A DNA stretch of 35,677 bases from Clostridia bacterium. GTDB lineage: Bacteria > Bacillota > Clostridia > Oscillospirales > CAG-272. Shown here one piece after another: positions 16,849 through 23,610 of the stretch. The position numbers and the translations under genes are program-made. Positions within the stretch are counted from its first letter, which is position 1. Every line of letters starts with the position of its first letter. The stretch covers positions 1 through 35,677 of the forward strand of contig JAFVTI010000007.1 of assembly GCA_017503325.1 (NCBI GenBank). The letters run 5' to 3'. A model generated the notes under the pieces. The model saw nothing but the letters and a program-made list of their open reading frames with translations. It had not been told where the DNA came from and did no database searches.

Positions 16849-17777
16849 TGGCTAAGACGATGGACGCTATTCAAAAGAACCTGCTCTCCGAGATCATGGA
16901 TCTGGAGATCGTGCCCGAGGGCGCGTACAACATCAGAGCAAATGGCGAGAGCGCCGCAAGACACACCACGGCAAATATTGATATCGTGACCAAGACGGAC
17001 AAGCCCGGCATCGATATCATCATCAAGCCCGGCACCAAGAACGAGCGCGTGGACATTCCCGTGCTGCTGACCAAGACCGGACTCAAGGACCTTGTTTATA
17101 ACGACTTTTATATCGGCGAGGACGCCGACGTGCTGATCGTAGCCGGCTGCGGCATTCATAACGCAGGCGACGAGGAGACCGCGCACGACGGTATCCACAG
17201 CTTCCACGTAGGCAAGAACGCCAAGCTCAAGTACGTCGAAAAGCATTACGGCGAGGGCGAGGGAACGGGTGAGAGAGTGCTCAACCCCACCACCGAAATT
17301 GAGATTGACGAGGGCGGATACATGGAAATGGAATCGGCTCAGTTGGGCGGCGTGGACTCTACGGTACGCGTCACTCGCGCAAAGCTTGCAGACCGCGCAA
17401 CCTTGGTCATCGGTGAGAAGATCATGACGCACGGCAAGCAGACCGCCATCACCGACTTTACGGTGGATCTGGACGGTGAAGATTGCGGTGCACACGTCGT
17501 ATCCCGCTCGGTCGCCAAGGATGAGTCGCGCCAGACCTTCCTTTCCTGCATCAACGGCAACAATCTCTGCTCGGGACATACCGAGTGCGACGCCATTATT
17601 ATGGATGGCGCACGTGTAGATGCTATTCCCAAGGTGGCGGCAAATCACGTGCAGGCATCGCTGATCCACGAGGCTGCCATTGGTAAGATCGCGGGTGAGC
17701 AGCTGATCAAGCTGATGACGCTCGGCCTTTCCGAAAAGCAGGCTGAGGAGCAGATCATCAACGGCTTCTTGCGCTGA
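16848..17777 (+). CDS. sufB: SufB/SufD-family scaffold of a minimal SUF system
   Basis: A 309-residue protein of the SufBD beta-helix family, much shorter than E. coli SufB (about 495). It is the likely scaffold on which Fe-S clusters form with the preceding ATPase. The family's C-terminal block is clear: HEAAIGKIAGEQLIKLM at 274-290, aligned with the HEA region of SufB, then LGLSEKQAEEQIINGFL. Cysteines that might help hold a cluster are Cys241 and Cys247 (LCSGHTECD). AGGAGGTGA precedes the ATG, and TGATG overlaps the previous gene, so translation is probably coupled. No cysteine desulfurase gene is in the window, so sulfur must come from elsewhere. Confidence 0.9.
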   Translation: MAKTMDAIQKNLLSEIMDLEIVPEGAYNIRANGESAARHTTANIDIVTKTDKPGIDIIIKPGTKNERVDIPVLLTKTGLKDLVYNDFYIGEDADVLIVAGCGIHNAGDEETAHDGIHSFHVGKNAKLKYVEKHYGEGEGTGERVLNPTTEIEIDEGGYMEMESAQLGGVDSTVRVTRAKLADRATLVIGEKIMTHGKQTAITDFTVDLDGEDCGAHVVSRSVAKDESRQTFLSCINGNNLCSGHTECDAIIMDGARVDAIPKVAANHVQASLIHEAAIGKIAGEQLIKLMTLGLSEKQAEEQIINGFLR

Positions 17778-17778
17778 T

Positions 17779-18315
17779 ATGTCACATCCCGTCAAGCATT
17801 TTATCACCATCACGCAGCACCGCCACAAGGTCATTGCGCACGCGTTCCGCGCAGGGATCGGCTGGCAGGGACTTGGGCATGATCTGTCCAAATACAGCCC
17901 GACCGAGTTTTTCTCGGGAGCAAAGTATTATCAGGGAAATCGCAGCCCGGGAGAAGCGCAGCGCGAGGACGTGGGATATTCCGAGATGTGGCTGCACCAC
18001 CAGGGGCGAAACAAGCACCATTATGAGTACTGGTTTGACTATGTGCCTGCTGCGCGCGCATATGGGCCTGTCAAAATGCCGGTGCGCTACGTAGCCGAAA
18101 TGTTTTGCGACAGAATGGCTGCCTGCAAGACCTATCAGAAAGAGAAATACACCGACCGAAGTGCGCTGGAGTACTTCATGCGCGGACAAGCAAGAAATCG
18201 CATGCATCCCGAAACGGCAGCGTTGCTGGAGGGATGGCTGCGCGTGCTTGCGGAAAAAGGCGAACGCGAAGCGTTTGCCACGGTGCGCGAAGCGGTGAAA
18301 AAGAAAACGTATTGA
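17779..18315 (+). CDS. DUF5662 family protein
   Basis: A 178-residue soluble protein rich in His and aromatic residues. It resembles the DUF5662 family, which is common in Clostridia and in phages and has no proven function. Features seen: an HDLSKYSPTEF segment (from His34), WLHHQGRNKHHYEYW around 72-86, and a later FCDRMAACKTYQ. The HD pair and the HH-x-x-x-x-HH pattern could bind metal, as in HD-domain hydrolases, but the fold is not proven by eye. It starts two bases after the sufB stop, so it is probably translated as part of that operon. A link to iron-sulfur assembly is only suggested by position. Confidence 0.75.
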   Translation: MSHPVKHFITITQHRHKVIAHAFRAGIGWQGLGHDLSKYSPTEFFSGAKYYQGNRSPGEAQREDVGYSEMWLHHQGRNKHHYEYWFDYVPAARAYGPVKMPVRYVAEMFCDRMAACKTYQKEKYTDRSALEYFMRGQARNRMHPETAALLEGWLRVLAEKGEREAFATVREAVKKKTY

Positions 18316-18348
18316 ACCCGAGAATTTTTTGAAACGGAGGCGACCGAT

Positions 18349-18519
18349 ATGAAATTCAAGCTGATCTGTGCGGCAATCTTTTTGATTTGCCTGCTTTCTG
18401 CCATCGGCGCAGGATTGCTTTCCGTGTATCGCTGCGAAGGAGATATCATGTCGGATGAGGATCGCGTCAGGATCGAAGCCTTTGTTGAGCAGCTTACGGG
18501 CGAGGACGCTTCTGAATGA
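18349..18519 (+). CDS. 56-residue single-pass membrane peptide
   Basis: A short frame from ATG at 18349 to TGA at 18517, with ACGGAGG eight bases upstream. Residues 5-26 form one hydrophobic helix (LICAAIFLICLLSAIGAGLL) after a basic start, and the tail is acidic (SDEDRVRIEAFVEQ). It resembles a small bitopic membrane protein or a peptide with an uncleaved signal. It lies 33 bases after the DUF5662 gene and ends 17 bases before a strong terminator, so it closes the operon. The family is not recognised. Confidence 0.65.
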   Translation: MKFKLICAAIFLICLLSAIGAGLLSVYRCEGDIMSDEDRVRIEAFVEQLTGEDASE

Positions 18520-18536
18520 ATCCCCGAACAACAAAA

Positions 18537-18570
18537 AACGCACACGCTTTCGGGCGTGTGCGTTATTTTT
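18537..18570. terminator. Bidirectional rho-independent terminator
   Basis: AACGCACACGC (18537-18547) pairs with GCGTGTGCGTT (18554-18564) around TTTCGG. TTTTT follows on the plus strand and AAAAA precedes it, so it serves both the rightward suf operon and the leftward gene ending at 18569. Confidence 0.9.
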
Positions 18571-19765
18571 ACTTCAATTTCTTGCGCAAAGCAAGGAACA
18601 TTTGCGCGTATTTGTAGGCGCAGAAATCGGGTGCGCCCGTGATCTCCCAGGTGCCTTGTGCCGTGGTCAGCGACAGCTTGACCTGTCCGACTGCTTTGAG
18701 CGAGGAAACCGAATCCAGCGAGAATCCCACCGTGCGAAGGCCGGCTTCGCCGTCCTTGAAGCTGAGCAAAAGCTGGTCGCGCGTCATGGTCAGCTTGCCG
18801 AACAAGGGCTCGTCCGCAGGCGTCTTGTCTACCGAGAAGATGGTGACGCCGTTATCGGTATAGATCTCCTTTTCAAAGTCGTCCACGTGATTTTTCAGCC
18901 AGGATTTCTGATAATCCATCCAGGAATCCACCGTGGAAATGGGCGTTTCGCAGTTGAGAAACACAAAATCGCCCGCCTCGGTGTAATTGGCGGTCATGCC
19001 GCAGCCGCGGCAGCTGACGTGAATTCCCGAGGAATACAGCGAGGAATGCTGGCGGCAGCGCGGACAAACGTACAGCACTCTCTCCAGCTTTTCGGCGCGG
19101 TGCTTGCCCGCGTACGTCAGACCAAGGGATTTATCGTTGACGCAGAGGACGCGGGCGATCAGTGCGTGCAGCTGCTCGTCGCTCATCAGCGCGTATTCGT
19201 CCGGCATCAGCGTTTTTTCGTATCGGCCGATAAAAGGGCCTTTTCTTTTTCCGTCGCTCCAGCGGGGCAGCGCACCTGCACCGCCGTGCAGGGTGTACAG
19301 CACTACGGGTACCTGCAGGGCGCGGATGAGCGGCACGGTCTCGCGGCTGATCGTCCCGGGCGCATAGCCGTAGGGCGCGTTTTTGATGGGGAACAGGCAA
19401 ACGCTGCCGCCCTCGGATAAAACCTGCTTGATCGATTCGGTGCAAGCAGCAGACCAAAGCGCAGCACTCGGCTTTTGCATGATGGGCGCGGTCAACAGAT
19501 CGCCAAGCCTTTGGATCGGATTGCGACGGACCGCACGTGTTTGCACGCAATAAACGGGATAATCAAAGGCGGTGCGCACCAGCAAAGCGTCGTGCAGCGT
19601 CTGCGTGTTGGCAAGGATGACGTGCGCACCCTCTATGCCGTGCTGCACGCGTTTTGTGCGAAAGCCAGTCCACTTGGCAAAGGCCTTGCCGCACAGGCGG
19701 TACAGCCCAAAGGTCATGCCGTGATAGGAGCGGACGCGGGTGGTGAGTTCGGGCTTGTTACTCAT
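18569..19765 (-). CDS. Degenerate PlsC-like acyltransferase with a zinc ribbon
   Basis: A 398-residue protein with the layout of a clostridial acyltransferase family: an N-terminal PlsC-like domain, then a zinc ribbon (CPRC at 234-237, CRGC at 252-255), then an additional C-terminal region. The N-terminal domain aligns through LANTQTLHDALLV (51-63), LFPIKNAPYG and a long conserved block (LYTLHGGAGALPRW). In active relatives the first block is NHxSxxD and the second FPEG or FAEG. Here His is replaced by Thr54 (Asp59 is kept) and Glu-Gly by Ile127-Lys128. It is therefore probably not an ordinary acyltransferase. Its start overlaps the upstream lipoprotein gene by eight bases, which indicates co-expression. 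Confidence 0.75.
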   Translation of the reverse strand: MSNKPELTTRVRSYHGMTFGLYRLCGKAFAKWTGFRTKRVQHGIEGAHVILANTQTLHDALLVRTAFDYPVYCVQTRAVRRNPIQRLGDLLTAPIMQKPSAALWSAACTESIKQVLSEGGSVCLFPIKNAPYGYAPGTISRETVPLIRALQVPVVLYTLHGGAGALPRWSDGKRKGPFIGRYEKTLMPDEYALMSDEQLHALIARVLCVNDKSLGLTYAGKHRAEKLERVLYVCPRCRQHSSLYSSGIHVSCRGCGMTANYTEAGDFVFLNCETPISTVDSWMDYQKSWLKNHVDDFEKEIYTDNGVTIFSVDKTPADEPLFGKLTMTRDQLLLSFKDGEAGLRTVGFSLDSVSSLKAVGQVKLSLTTAQGTWEITGAPDFCAYKYAQMFLALRKKLK

Positions 19766-20318
19766 TGCTCTGTGCTCCGAAGGTATCGGGGGTGATCGGG
19801 TCTGCGGTCGTGGTTGTGATCAGCCCGGGGTAGTCTCCGTCCACCAGCATCTCCACAAGCAGATTTGCGTCGCTGTCGGCGGTAAAGCAGAGGTAGACCA
19901 GATCATAGCCGTACTTCGAGGCATCCGACGAGGTATAGGTAGGGGTCACGGTCAGAAGACCACCGTCCTCTGTAAAGGTGACGGTAAAGGATGCTGCGTC
20001 GTAAGCGGTGGAGGAGCGGTAGAGCAACAGATGATGCGTGGCGGTGCCGTCGGCATTCTCCACCGTGTTACGCAGCACGTAGTGCCCGATGCCGTCGCGT
20101 TCGTCGGTCGAGCAAAGCGCCAGCCAGTCGGCCACAGCCTTGTTTTTGGATGCTGCGGACTTGGCAATGCCGGTCACCCAGCTGCTGCCGTATTGCGTGC
20201 CCACCTGGGTATTGGTCTGCCCGGGCTCGGGTGGGGTGTCGTCAGGTTTGCAGGCGCAAAGCAGGCACAAGGTGCAAAGCAATGCGCTCAAAAGAGCCAA
20301 AGGTCTGATATATCTCAT
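19758..20318 (-). CDS. Predicted lipoprotein of unknown function
   Basis: A 186-residue protein with a type II signal peptide: basic MRYIR, a hydrophobic stretch and the lipobox LCA-Cys23. The mature part begins with a Pro/Thr-rich linker (KPDDTPPEPGQTNTQ), then about 130 residues with a beta-rich look (HHLLLYRSSTAYDAASFTVTFTEDGG). It should sit on the outer face of the cytoplasmic membrane. The ATG at 20318 is chosen because GGGAGA lies about seven bases before it; an ATG at 20333 has no such site. The family is not recognised. It overlaps the degenerate acyltransferase gene by eight bases and shares its promoter, so the two may act in one cell-envelope process. Confidence 0.75.
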   Translation of the reverse strand: MRYIRPLALLSALLCTLCLLCACKPDDTPPEPGQTNTQVGTQYGSSWVTGIAKSAASKNKAVADWLALCSTDERDGIGHYVLRNTVENADGTATHHLLLYRSSTAYDAASFTVTFTEDGGLLTVTPTYTSSDASKYGYDLVYLCFTADSDANLLVEMLVDGDYPGLITTTTADPITPDTFGAQSNE

Positions 20319-20347
20319 CAAGGAATCTCCCATATACGTTTTTTACC

Positions 20348-20376
20348 ATTATACCACAGCCCGCTCCGTCTGTCAC
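20348..20376 (-). promoter_or_regulatory. Sigma-A promoter of the lipoprotein-acyltransferase pair
   Basis: Minus-strand GTGACA (20371-20376) and TATAAT (20348-20353) are separated by 17 bases, about 30 bases ahead of the lipoprotein start. Confidence 0.7.
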
Positions 20377-20472
20377 GCTTTTTTTGAAAATTTTATATTT
20401 TTTGCATCCTACCGTATGCGACCGTATCCGCCAAAGCCTGCGAGGTATAATAAAAGCGGAGGTGAGGGAATT

Positions 20473-21330
20473 TTGGACGTATATGCGGATCTCTTGTTTC
20501 TGATCAACTTCAGCATGGATTTTCTGTGCCTTTATTTAAGCGTCAAGCTGCTGCATCTGAAGCAGCATACGGGCAGATTGCTGCTTGCTGCAGTCTTGGG
20601 CGGCGTCTATAGCGTTGTTGCGCTGTTTTTGTCTGTCGACTCAGGCTTGGCGTTGGCCATCGACGTGGGTGTTTGCGTGATCATGTGCGCCGTCTGCGCT
20701 GCAGGTAAGGGCGTGGGCTTACCGCGTCTTGCGCTGCTTTGCGGCACGTATTTCGGCATTTCCGCACTCATGGGCGGCGGTATGACCGCGATTTATCACC
20801 TGCTCAATAAGGCAAATCTGCCGCTGGATGACGTGGCGGGAGACGGCATTTCTGCCTGGATGTTTCTGGCACTTGCCACCGTCTCGGCTCTTGCTGCCGT
20901 GTTTGGGCAGCGGCTGTTTTCGGGGCAAAGCACGCGTCGTACCTGCACGGTGCGCGTAAGGCTCGGCTCTGCTGCCTGGGAGCTCAGCGGGCTTTGCGAC
21001 AGCGGCAATCTTTTGTGTGATCCGATCAGCGGCACGCCGGTCATCGTGGCGGATCGCGAGCATTGGCTAAAGGGGCTGCCCGGCGACCTGAGAAGTGCCG
21101 TAGAGAGTGAGGGTAGGGAAGGCGTTGCGGGCGTACATACCAAAAGAATGCGCGTCGTGCCCATGAAAACCGCACAGGGCAGCAGCATGGCGATTGCACT
21201 TTTGCCGGATGAGATCATGCTGGAGGAGCCCAATGGAAAAAAACGCACGGTGCACGCGCTGATCGCCCCATCGGGGCAGCCGCTTGGCGGGGACTTTTGC
21301 GCCATCGTTCCCGCAACCCTGATGCAGTAA
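20473..21330 (+). CDS. spoIIGA: Sigma-E processing peptidase SpoIIGA
   Basis: Membrane-bound aspartic-type protease that removes the pro-sequence of sigma-E in the mother cell once the forespore signals through SpoIIR. Using a TTG start at 20473 (GGAGGTGAG just upstream) it has 285 residues, close to the usual 300. The N-terminal half has five hydrophobic segments beginning with the family's YADLLFLINFSMDF, and the cytoplasmic half carries the catalytic DSGN (Asp176) in LCDSGNLLCDPISGTPV. A TATAAT at 20446-20451 lies upstream with no good -35 at normal spacing; spoIIG in Bacillus is Spo0A-dependent with unusual spacing, but no Spo0A box is obvious here. The gene is followed by two tandem repeats and sigE. 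Confidence 0.92.
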   Translation: MDVYADLLFLINFSMDFLCLYLSVKLLHLKQHTGRLLLAAVLGGVYSVVALFLSVDSGLALAIDVGVCVIMCAVCAAGKGVGLPRLALLCGTYFGISALMGGGMTAIYHLLNKANLPLDDVAGDGISAWMFLALATVSALAAVFGQRLFSGQSTRRTCTVRVRLGSAAWELSGLCDSGNLLCDPISGTPVIVADREHWLKGLPGDLRSAVESEGREGVAGVHTKRMRVVPMKTAQGSSMAIALLPDEIMLEEPNGKKRTVHALIAPSGQPLGGDFCAIVPATLMQ

Positions 21331-21332
21331 AA

Positions 21333-21480
21333 ATAGCGTGAAAGTTCACGCAATCTTCCTTTATACGCAACCATTCACGCATAAACTTCACCTAAAAATG
21401 GGTCCCAACCCATTTTTGGAGCAAAGCTCCGCGGTGAAGTTTCCATCACTATTTGCGCCGCCCAAGGCGGCATGGAGGTT
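21333..21480 (+). repeat. 148-bp structured repeat, copy A (tandem with copy B)
   Basis: First of two head-to-tail copies between spoIIGA and sigE. It can form GCGTGA/TCACGC (21336-21351). It then has a three-way junction closed by AAACTTCACC (21383-21392) and GGTGAAGTTT (21433-21442), with arms AAAAATGGGT/ACCCATTTTT (21394-21417) and GGAGC/GCTCC (21418-21430). A last hairpin GCCGCC/GGCGGC lies at 21457-21471, just before an ATGGAGG. No protein is coded. Confidence 0.85.
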
Positions 21481-21628
21481 ATAGCGTGATAGTTCACGTT
21501 ATATTCCTTTATACGCAACCATTCACGCATAAACTTCACCTAAAAATGGGTCCCAACCCATTTTTGGAGCAAAGCTCCACGGTGAAGTTTCCATCACTAT
21601 TTGAGCCGCCAAAGGCGGCATGGAGATT
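21481..21628 (+). repeat. 148-bp structured repeat, copy B, supplying the sigE ribosome binding site
   Basis: Second copy, offset by exactly 148 bases, of equal length with about ten differences, most of them in the first hairpin and its flank. The three-way junction (21531-21590) and the GCCGCC-AAA-GGCGGC hairpin (21605-21619) are kept. The sequence directly after this hairpin, ATGGAGATTGATATG, contains the only ribosome binding site for sigE (GGAG, 21622-21625). The hairpin next to it could affect sigE translation. Confidence 0.85.
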
Positions 21629-21631
21629 GAT

Positions 21632-22333
21632 ATGAACGTATTCAAAAAATGGATTTTATGGATCAAGCAAAAGCTGTCGCGCAAGCAGGGCGTATACTAT
21701 ATCAATGGTCCCGAGCTGCTGCCGCCCCCGTACACGCCCGAAAAGGAGGCGGAGGTGATTGCAGCGCTGGAGGCGGGCGATGCGGACGCGAGAAACGCGC
21801 TGATCGAGCACAATCTGCGCCTTGTGGTGTATATTGCCAAGAAATTTGAGAGCACGGGTACGGGCATCGAGGATCTGATCTCAATCGGCACCATTGGGCT
21901 ATGCAAGGCGGTGAATACCTTTCGCTCGGACAAAAACATCAAGCTTGCCACCTATGCGTCAAGATGTATTGAGAATGAGATCCTGATGTATCTGCGCAAG
22001 CAATCGGGAAAGGGCGGAGAGGTTTCCTTGGATGAGCCGCTCAACGTGGATTTTGACGGCAACGAGCTGTTGCTCTCGGACATTCTGGGCAGCGAGGAGG
22101 ACGGCGTGGCATACGAGCTTGAGCAAAGGGAGGAGAGAGAGGCAATCAGACGTGCGGTGGCCACCCTGGACGAGCGCGAGCGGCTGATCATCGAGCTGCG
22201 CTACGGGCTTTCGGGCAGGGATGAGATGACGCAAAAGGAGGTAGCAGCCTATCTTGGAATCTCGCAGTCGTACATATCAAGATTGGAAAAAAAGATCATC
22301 GCCGACCTGCGCGACCGCATGGCCAACGTTTGA
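21632..22333 (+). CDS. sigE: Sporulation sigma factor E (pro-sigma-E)
   Basis: Mother-cell sigma factor of early sporulation, made as an inactive precursor. The ATG at 21632 (GGAG six bases upstream) gives 233 residues, close to Bacillus SigE (239). The pro-region is a basic amphipathic segment ([20 protein letters not shown]), followed by [13 protein letters not shown], where SpoIIGA is expected to cut next to the Tyr pair at 22-23. Region 2 is highly conserved ([20 protein letters not shown], then [18 protein letters not shown]). Region 4 ends with [14 protein letters not shown]. An in-frame ATG at 21620 lies in the repeat hairpin flank and lacks a ribosome binding site. In Bacillus sigG follows sigE; here it does not. 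Confidence 0.95.
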   Translation: MNVFKKWILWIKQKLSRKQGVYYINGPELLPPPYTPEKEAEVIAALEAGDADARNALIEHNLRLVVYIAKKFESTGTGIEDLISIGTIGLCKAVNTFRSDKNIKLATYASRCIENEILMYLRKQSGKGGEVSLDEPLNVDFDGNELLLSDILGSEEDGVAYELEQREEREAIRRAVATLDERERLIIELRYGLSGRDEMTQKEVAAYLGISQSYISRLEKKIIADLRDRMANV

Positions 22334-22349
22334 AGGGTGAAGAAACAGA

Positions 22350-22435
22350 AAAAGGCCGCTGAAGAATTAGCGGTGAAATCCGCGCAAAACAAGGACTGTA
22401 TCACACGGATGCAGTCCTTATTTGTTTATTTTTTG
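22350..22435 (+). terminator. Structured terminator element, copy 2, after sigE
   Basis: It matches the element at 11425-11514 over about 70 bases. The terminator stem AAGGACTGTAT/ATGCAGTCCTT (22391-22419) is followed by ATTTGTTTATTTTTT. Upstream are two helices that exclude each other: CCGCT/AGCGG (22356-22373) and GCGG/CCGC (22370-22383). The first hairpin of copy 1 is missing. It probably ends the spoIIGA-sigE transcript. Confidence 0.7.
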
Positions 22436-22436
22436 A

Positions 22437-22618
22437 TTAGTTGCCGCCGGTGCGGGCGAACGCAGTTCGCCCCTACGAGTGTTTTTGTTTTGGGTTTCGT
22501 TATCGTAAACCCTCTATATGAATTTCCGTAGGGGCGAACTGCGTTCGCCAGCGCCTGCTGCAACTAATTTTTTCGTATATTTTTTCCGCTAATTCCGCAG
22601 CCCCATCAGGCTTTCTTT
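22437..22618. repeat. GTAGGG-type inverted repeat plus a reversed fragment of the terminator element
   Basis: Arms 22455-22477 and 22527-22549 are exact 23-base reverse complements with the outer sequence CGTAGGGGCGAAC. The pairing continues imperfectly outward to TTAGTTGC (22437) and GCAACTAA (22567). Next to it, 22587-22618 on the minus strand reads GATGGGGCTG and GAATTAGCGG in the order seen in the element at 11425. It is thus an inverted remnant of that element and can serve as a weak rightward terminator. Confidence 0.7.
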
Positions 22619-23016
22619 TATGATTCCGCCATCTTCTTATCCAACAACACAAGCACGGTTGCGATGATCAGGCAAACCGTGATCAAAGCCCCGACGAGCG
22701 AATAATACGATATGCCCAACAGCAGCGGTGCCAACGAAAGCAAAGCGGCGGCAGCCGCGACAATCAGTATCGGCTTGCGCATACGCTGTCCGACAAAAAA
22801 GTAAACAAACAGCATGACCGTCAGAGCACAGGTCAACATTGCCACGATAAAGGGAGAAAAATGGGCATATCCGAACGGAATGAGCGAAAAATAGGAATAG
22901 GTCAGCCGCAGCGGCGGCTCGCCGGGTGGAGTTGCAAAATTACAAACTGCGCCGTAAGGCATGATCTCAAACGCAAGAGCAAGCAGCGCGGCACTCAGGG
23001 CAAAAATCCTTTTCAT
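22618..23016 (-). CDS. Small four-helix membrane protein of unknown function
   Basis: A 132-residue hydrophobic protein with four likely transmembrane helices at about 4-20, 58-79, 84-103 and 107-126, and a short KKMAES tail. The ATG at 23016 is preferred, with AAAGGAG seven bases upstream; an ATG at 23022 is too close to that site. The first loop contains TPPGEPPLRLTYSYFSLIP, so a short extracellular domain lies between helices 1 and 2. The family is not recognised, and it is transcribed alone against its neighbours. Confidence 0.7.
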   Translation of the reverse strand: MKRIFALSAALLALAFEIMPYGAVCNFATPPGEPPLRLTYSYFSLIPFGYAHFSPFIVAMLTCALTVMLFVYFFVGQRMRKPILIVAAAAALLSLAPLLLGISYYSLVGALITVCLIIATVLVLLDKKMAES

Positions 23017-23133
23017 ATTCATTCTCCTTTGTGATGTTCTTCATTCATTATAACAGGATTTGCTTCAAATCGTTTCACGTTTCTCAAAAAAACTTAAAAA
23101 AAGATACAATATAAAAATATTTTCAAAAAGACC

Positions 23134-23162
23134 TTGACACGGGGCATAATATATGGTATAAT
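23134..23162 (+). promoter_or_regulatory. Perfect consensus sigma-A promoter of rpmE
   Basis: TTGACA (23134-23139), a 17-base spacer and TATAAT (23157-23162), about 60 bases ahead of the rpmE start codon. Both hexamers match the consensus exactly, as expected for a ribosomal protein gene. Confidence 0.9.
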
Positions 23163-23223
23163 ATCTCCGCTTGTGAATCCGATGTCAAAGAACATCGAGA
23201 AAATTTATGCGAGGTATAAAAAA

Positions 23224-23433
23224 ATGAAAAGCGGAATCCATCCCAATTACGTAGAGTGTGTCGTCAAGTGCGCTTGCGGCGAAACCGTCGTTACCCGTTC
23301 CACCAAGGGCAGCGAGATGAGAGTTGAAATTTGCTCCAAGTGCCATCCCTTCTTCACCGGTAAGCAGAAGTTTGTTGATGCCGGCGGTCGTGTTGACAAG
23401 TTCAAGAAGAGACTGGAAGCTGTAAGAAAGTAA
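23224..23433 (+). CDS. rpmE: 50S ribosomal protein L31 (zinc-binding type)
   Basis: Ribosomal protein at the interface of the subunits, 69 residues from the ATG at 23224 (GAGG about ten bases upstream). A longer open frame from 23134 begins inside the promoter and is not used. The four zinc ligands of the C+ form are present at the standard numbers: Cys16, Cys18, Cys37 and Cys40 (KCACGE and CSKCHPF). The start [11 protein letters not shown] and the end [16 protein letters not shown] are typical. It is a single-gene unit with its own promoter and terminator, as rpmE often is. Confidence 0.97.
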   Translation: MKSGIHPNYVECVVKCACGETVVTRSTKGSEMRVEICSKCHPFFTGKQKFVDAGGRVDKFKKRLEAVRK

Positions 23434-23452
23434 TTCTTGCGACATTTTTGAT

Positions 23453-23507
23453 AAACGGGCAGACTCTACGCGGTTTAGGCGGAGTCTGCCCGTTTGTTTT
23501 GTTTTTA
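23453..23507 (+). terminator. Strong rho-independent terminator after rpmE
   Basis: AAACGGGCAGACTC (23453-23466) pairs perfectly with GAGTCTGCCCGTTT (23482-23495), followed by GTTTTGTTTTT. Confidence 0.93.
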
Positions 23508-23610
23508 CCTTAAAAAGGCACCGCTTCCATCCCGAAAGCGGGAGCCGTACCCAAGGCACCATGTCGCCTGTTTTAGCGATTGGGAGCTGCGGAGAAAGAA
23601 GGACTTTATT

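Noticed and set aside
21333..21628. CRISPR array
   Set aside because: Only two long, directly adjacent 148-bp copies without variable spacers; no cas genes.
23134..23223. Longer rpmE start at 23134
   Set aside because: The extra codons would begin at the -35 box of the rpmE promoter; the normal L31 start is at 23224.
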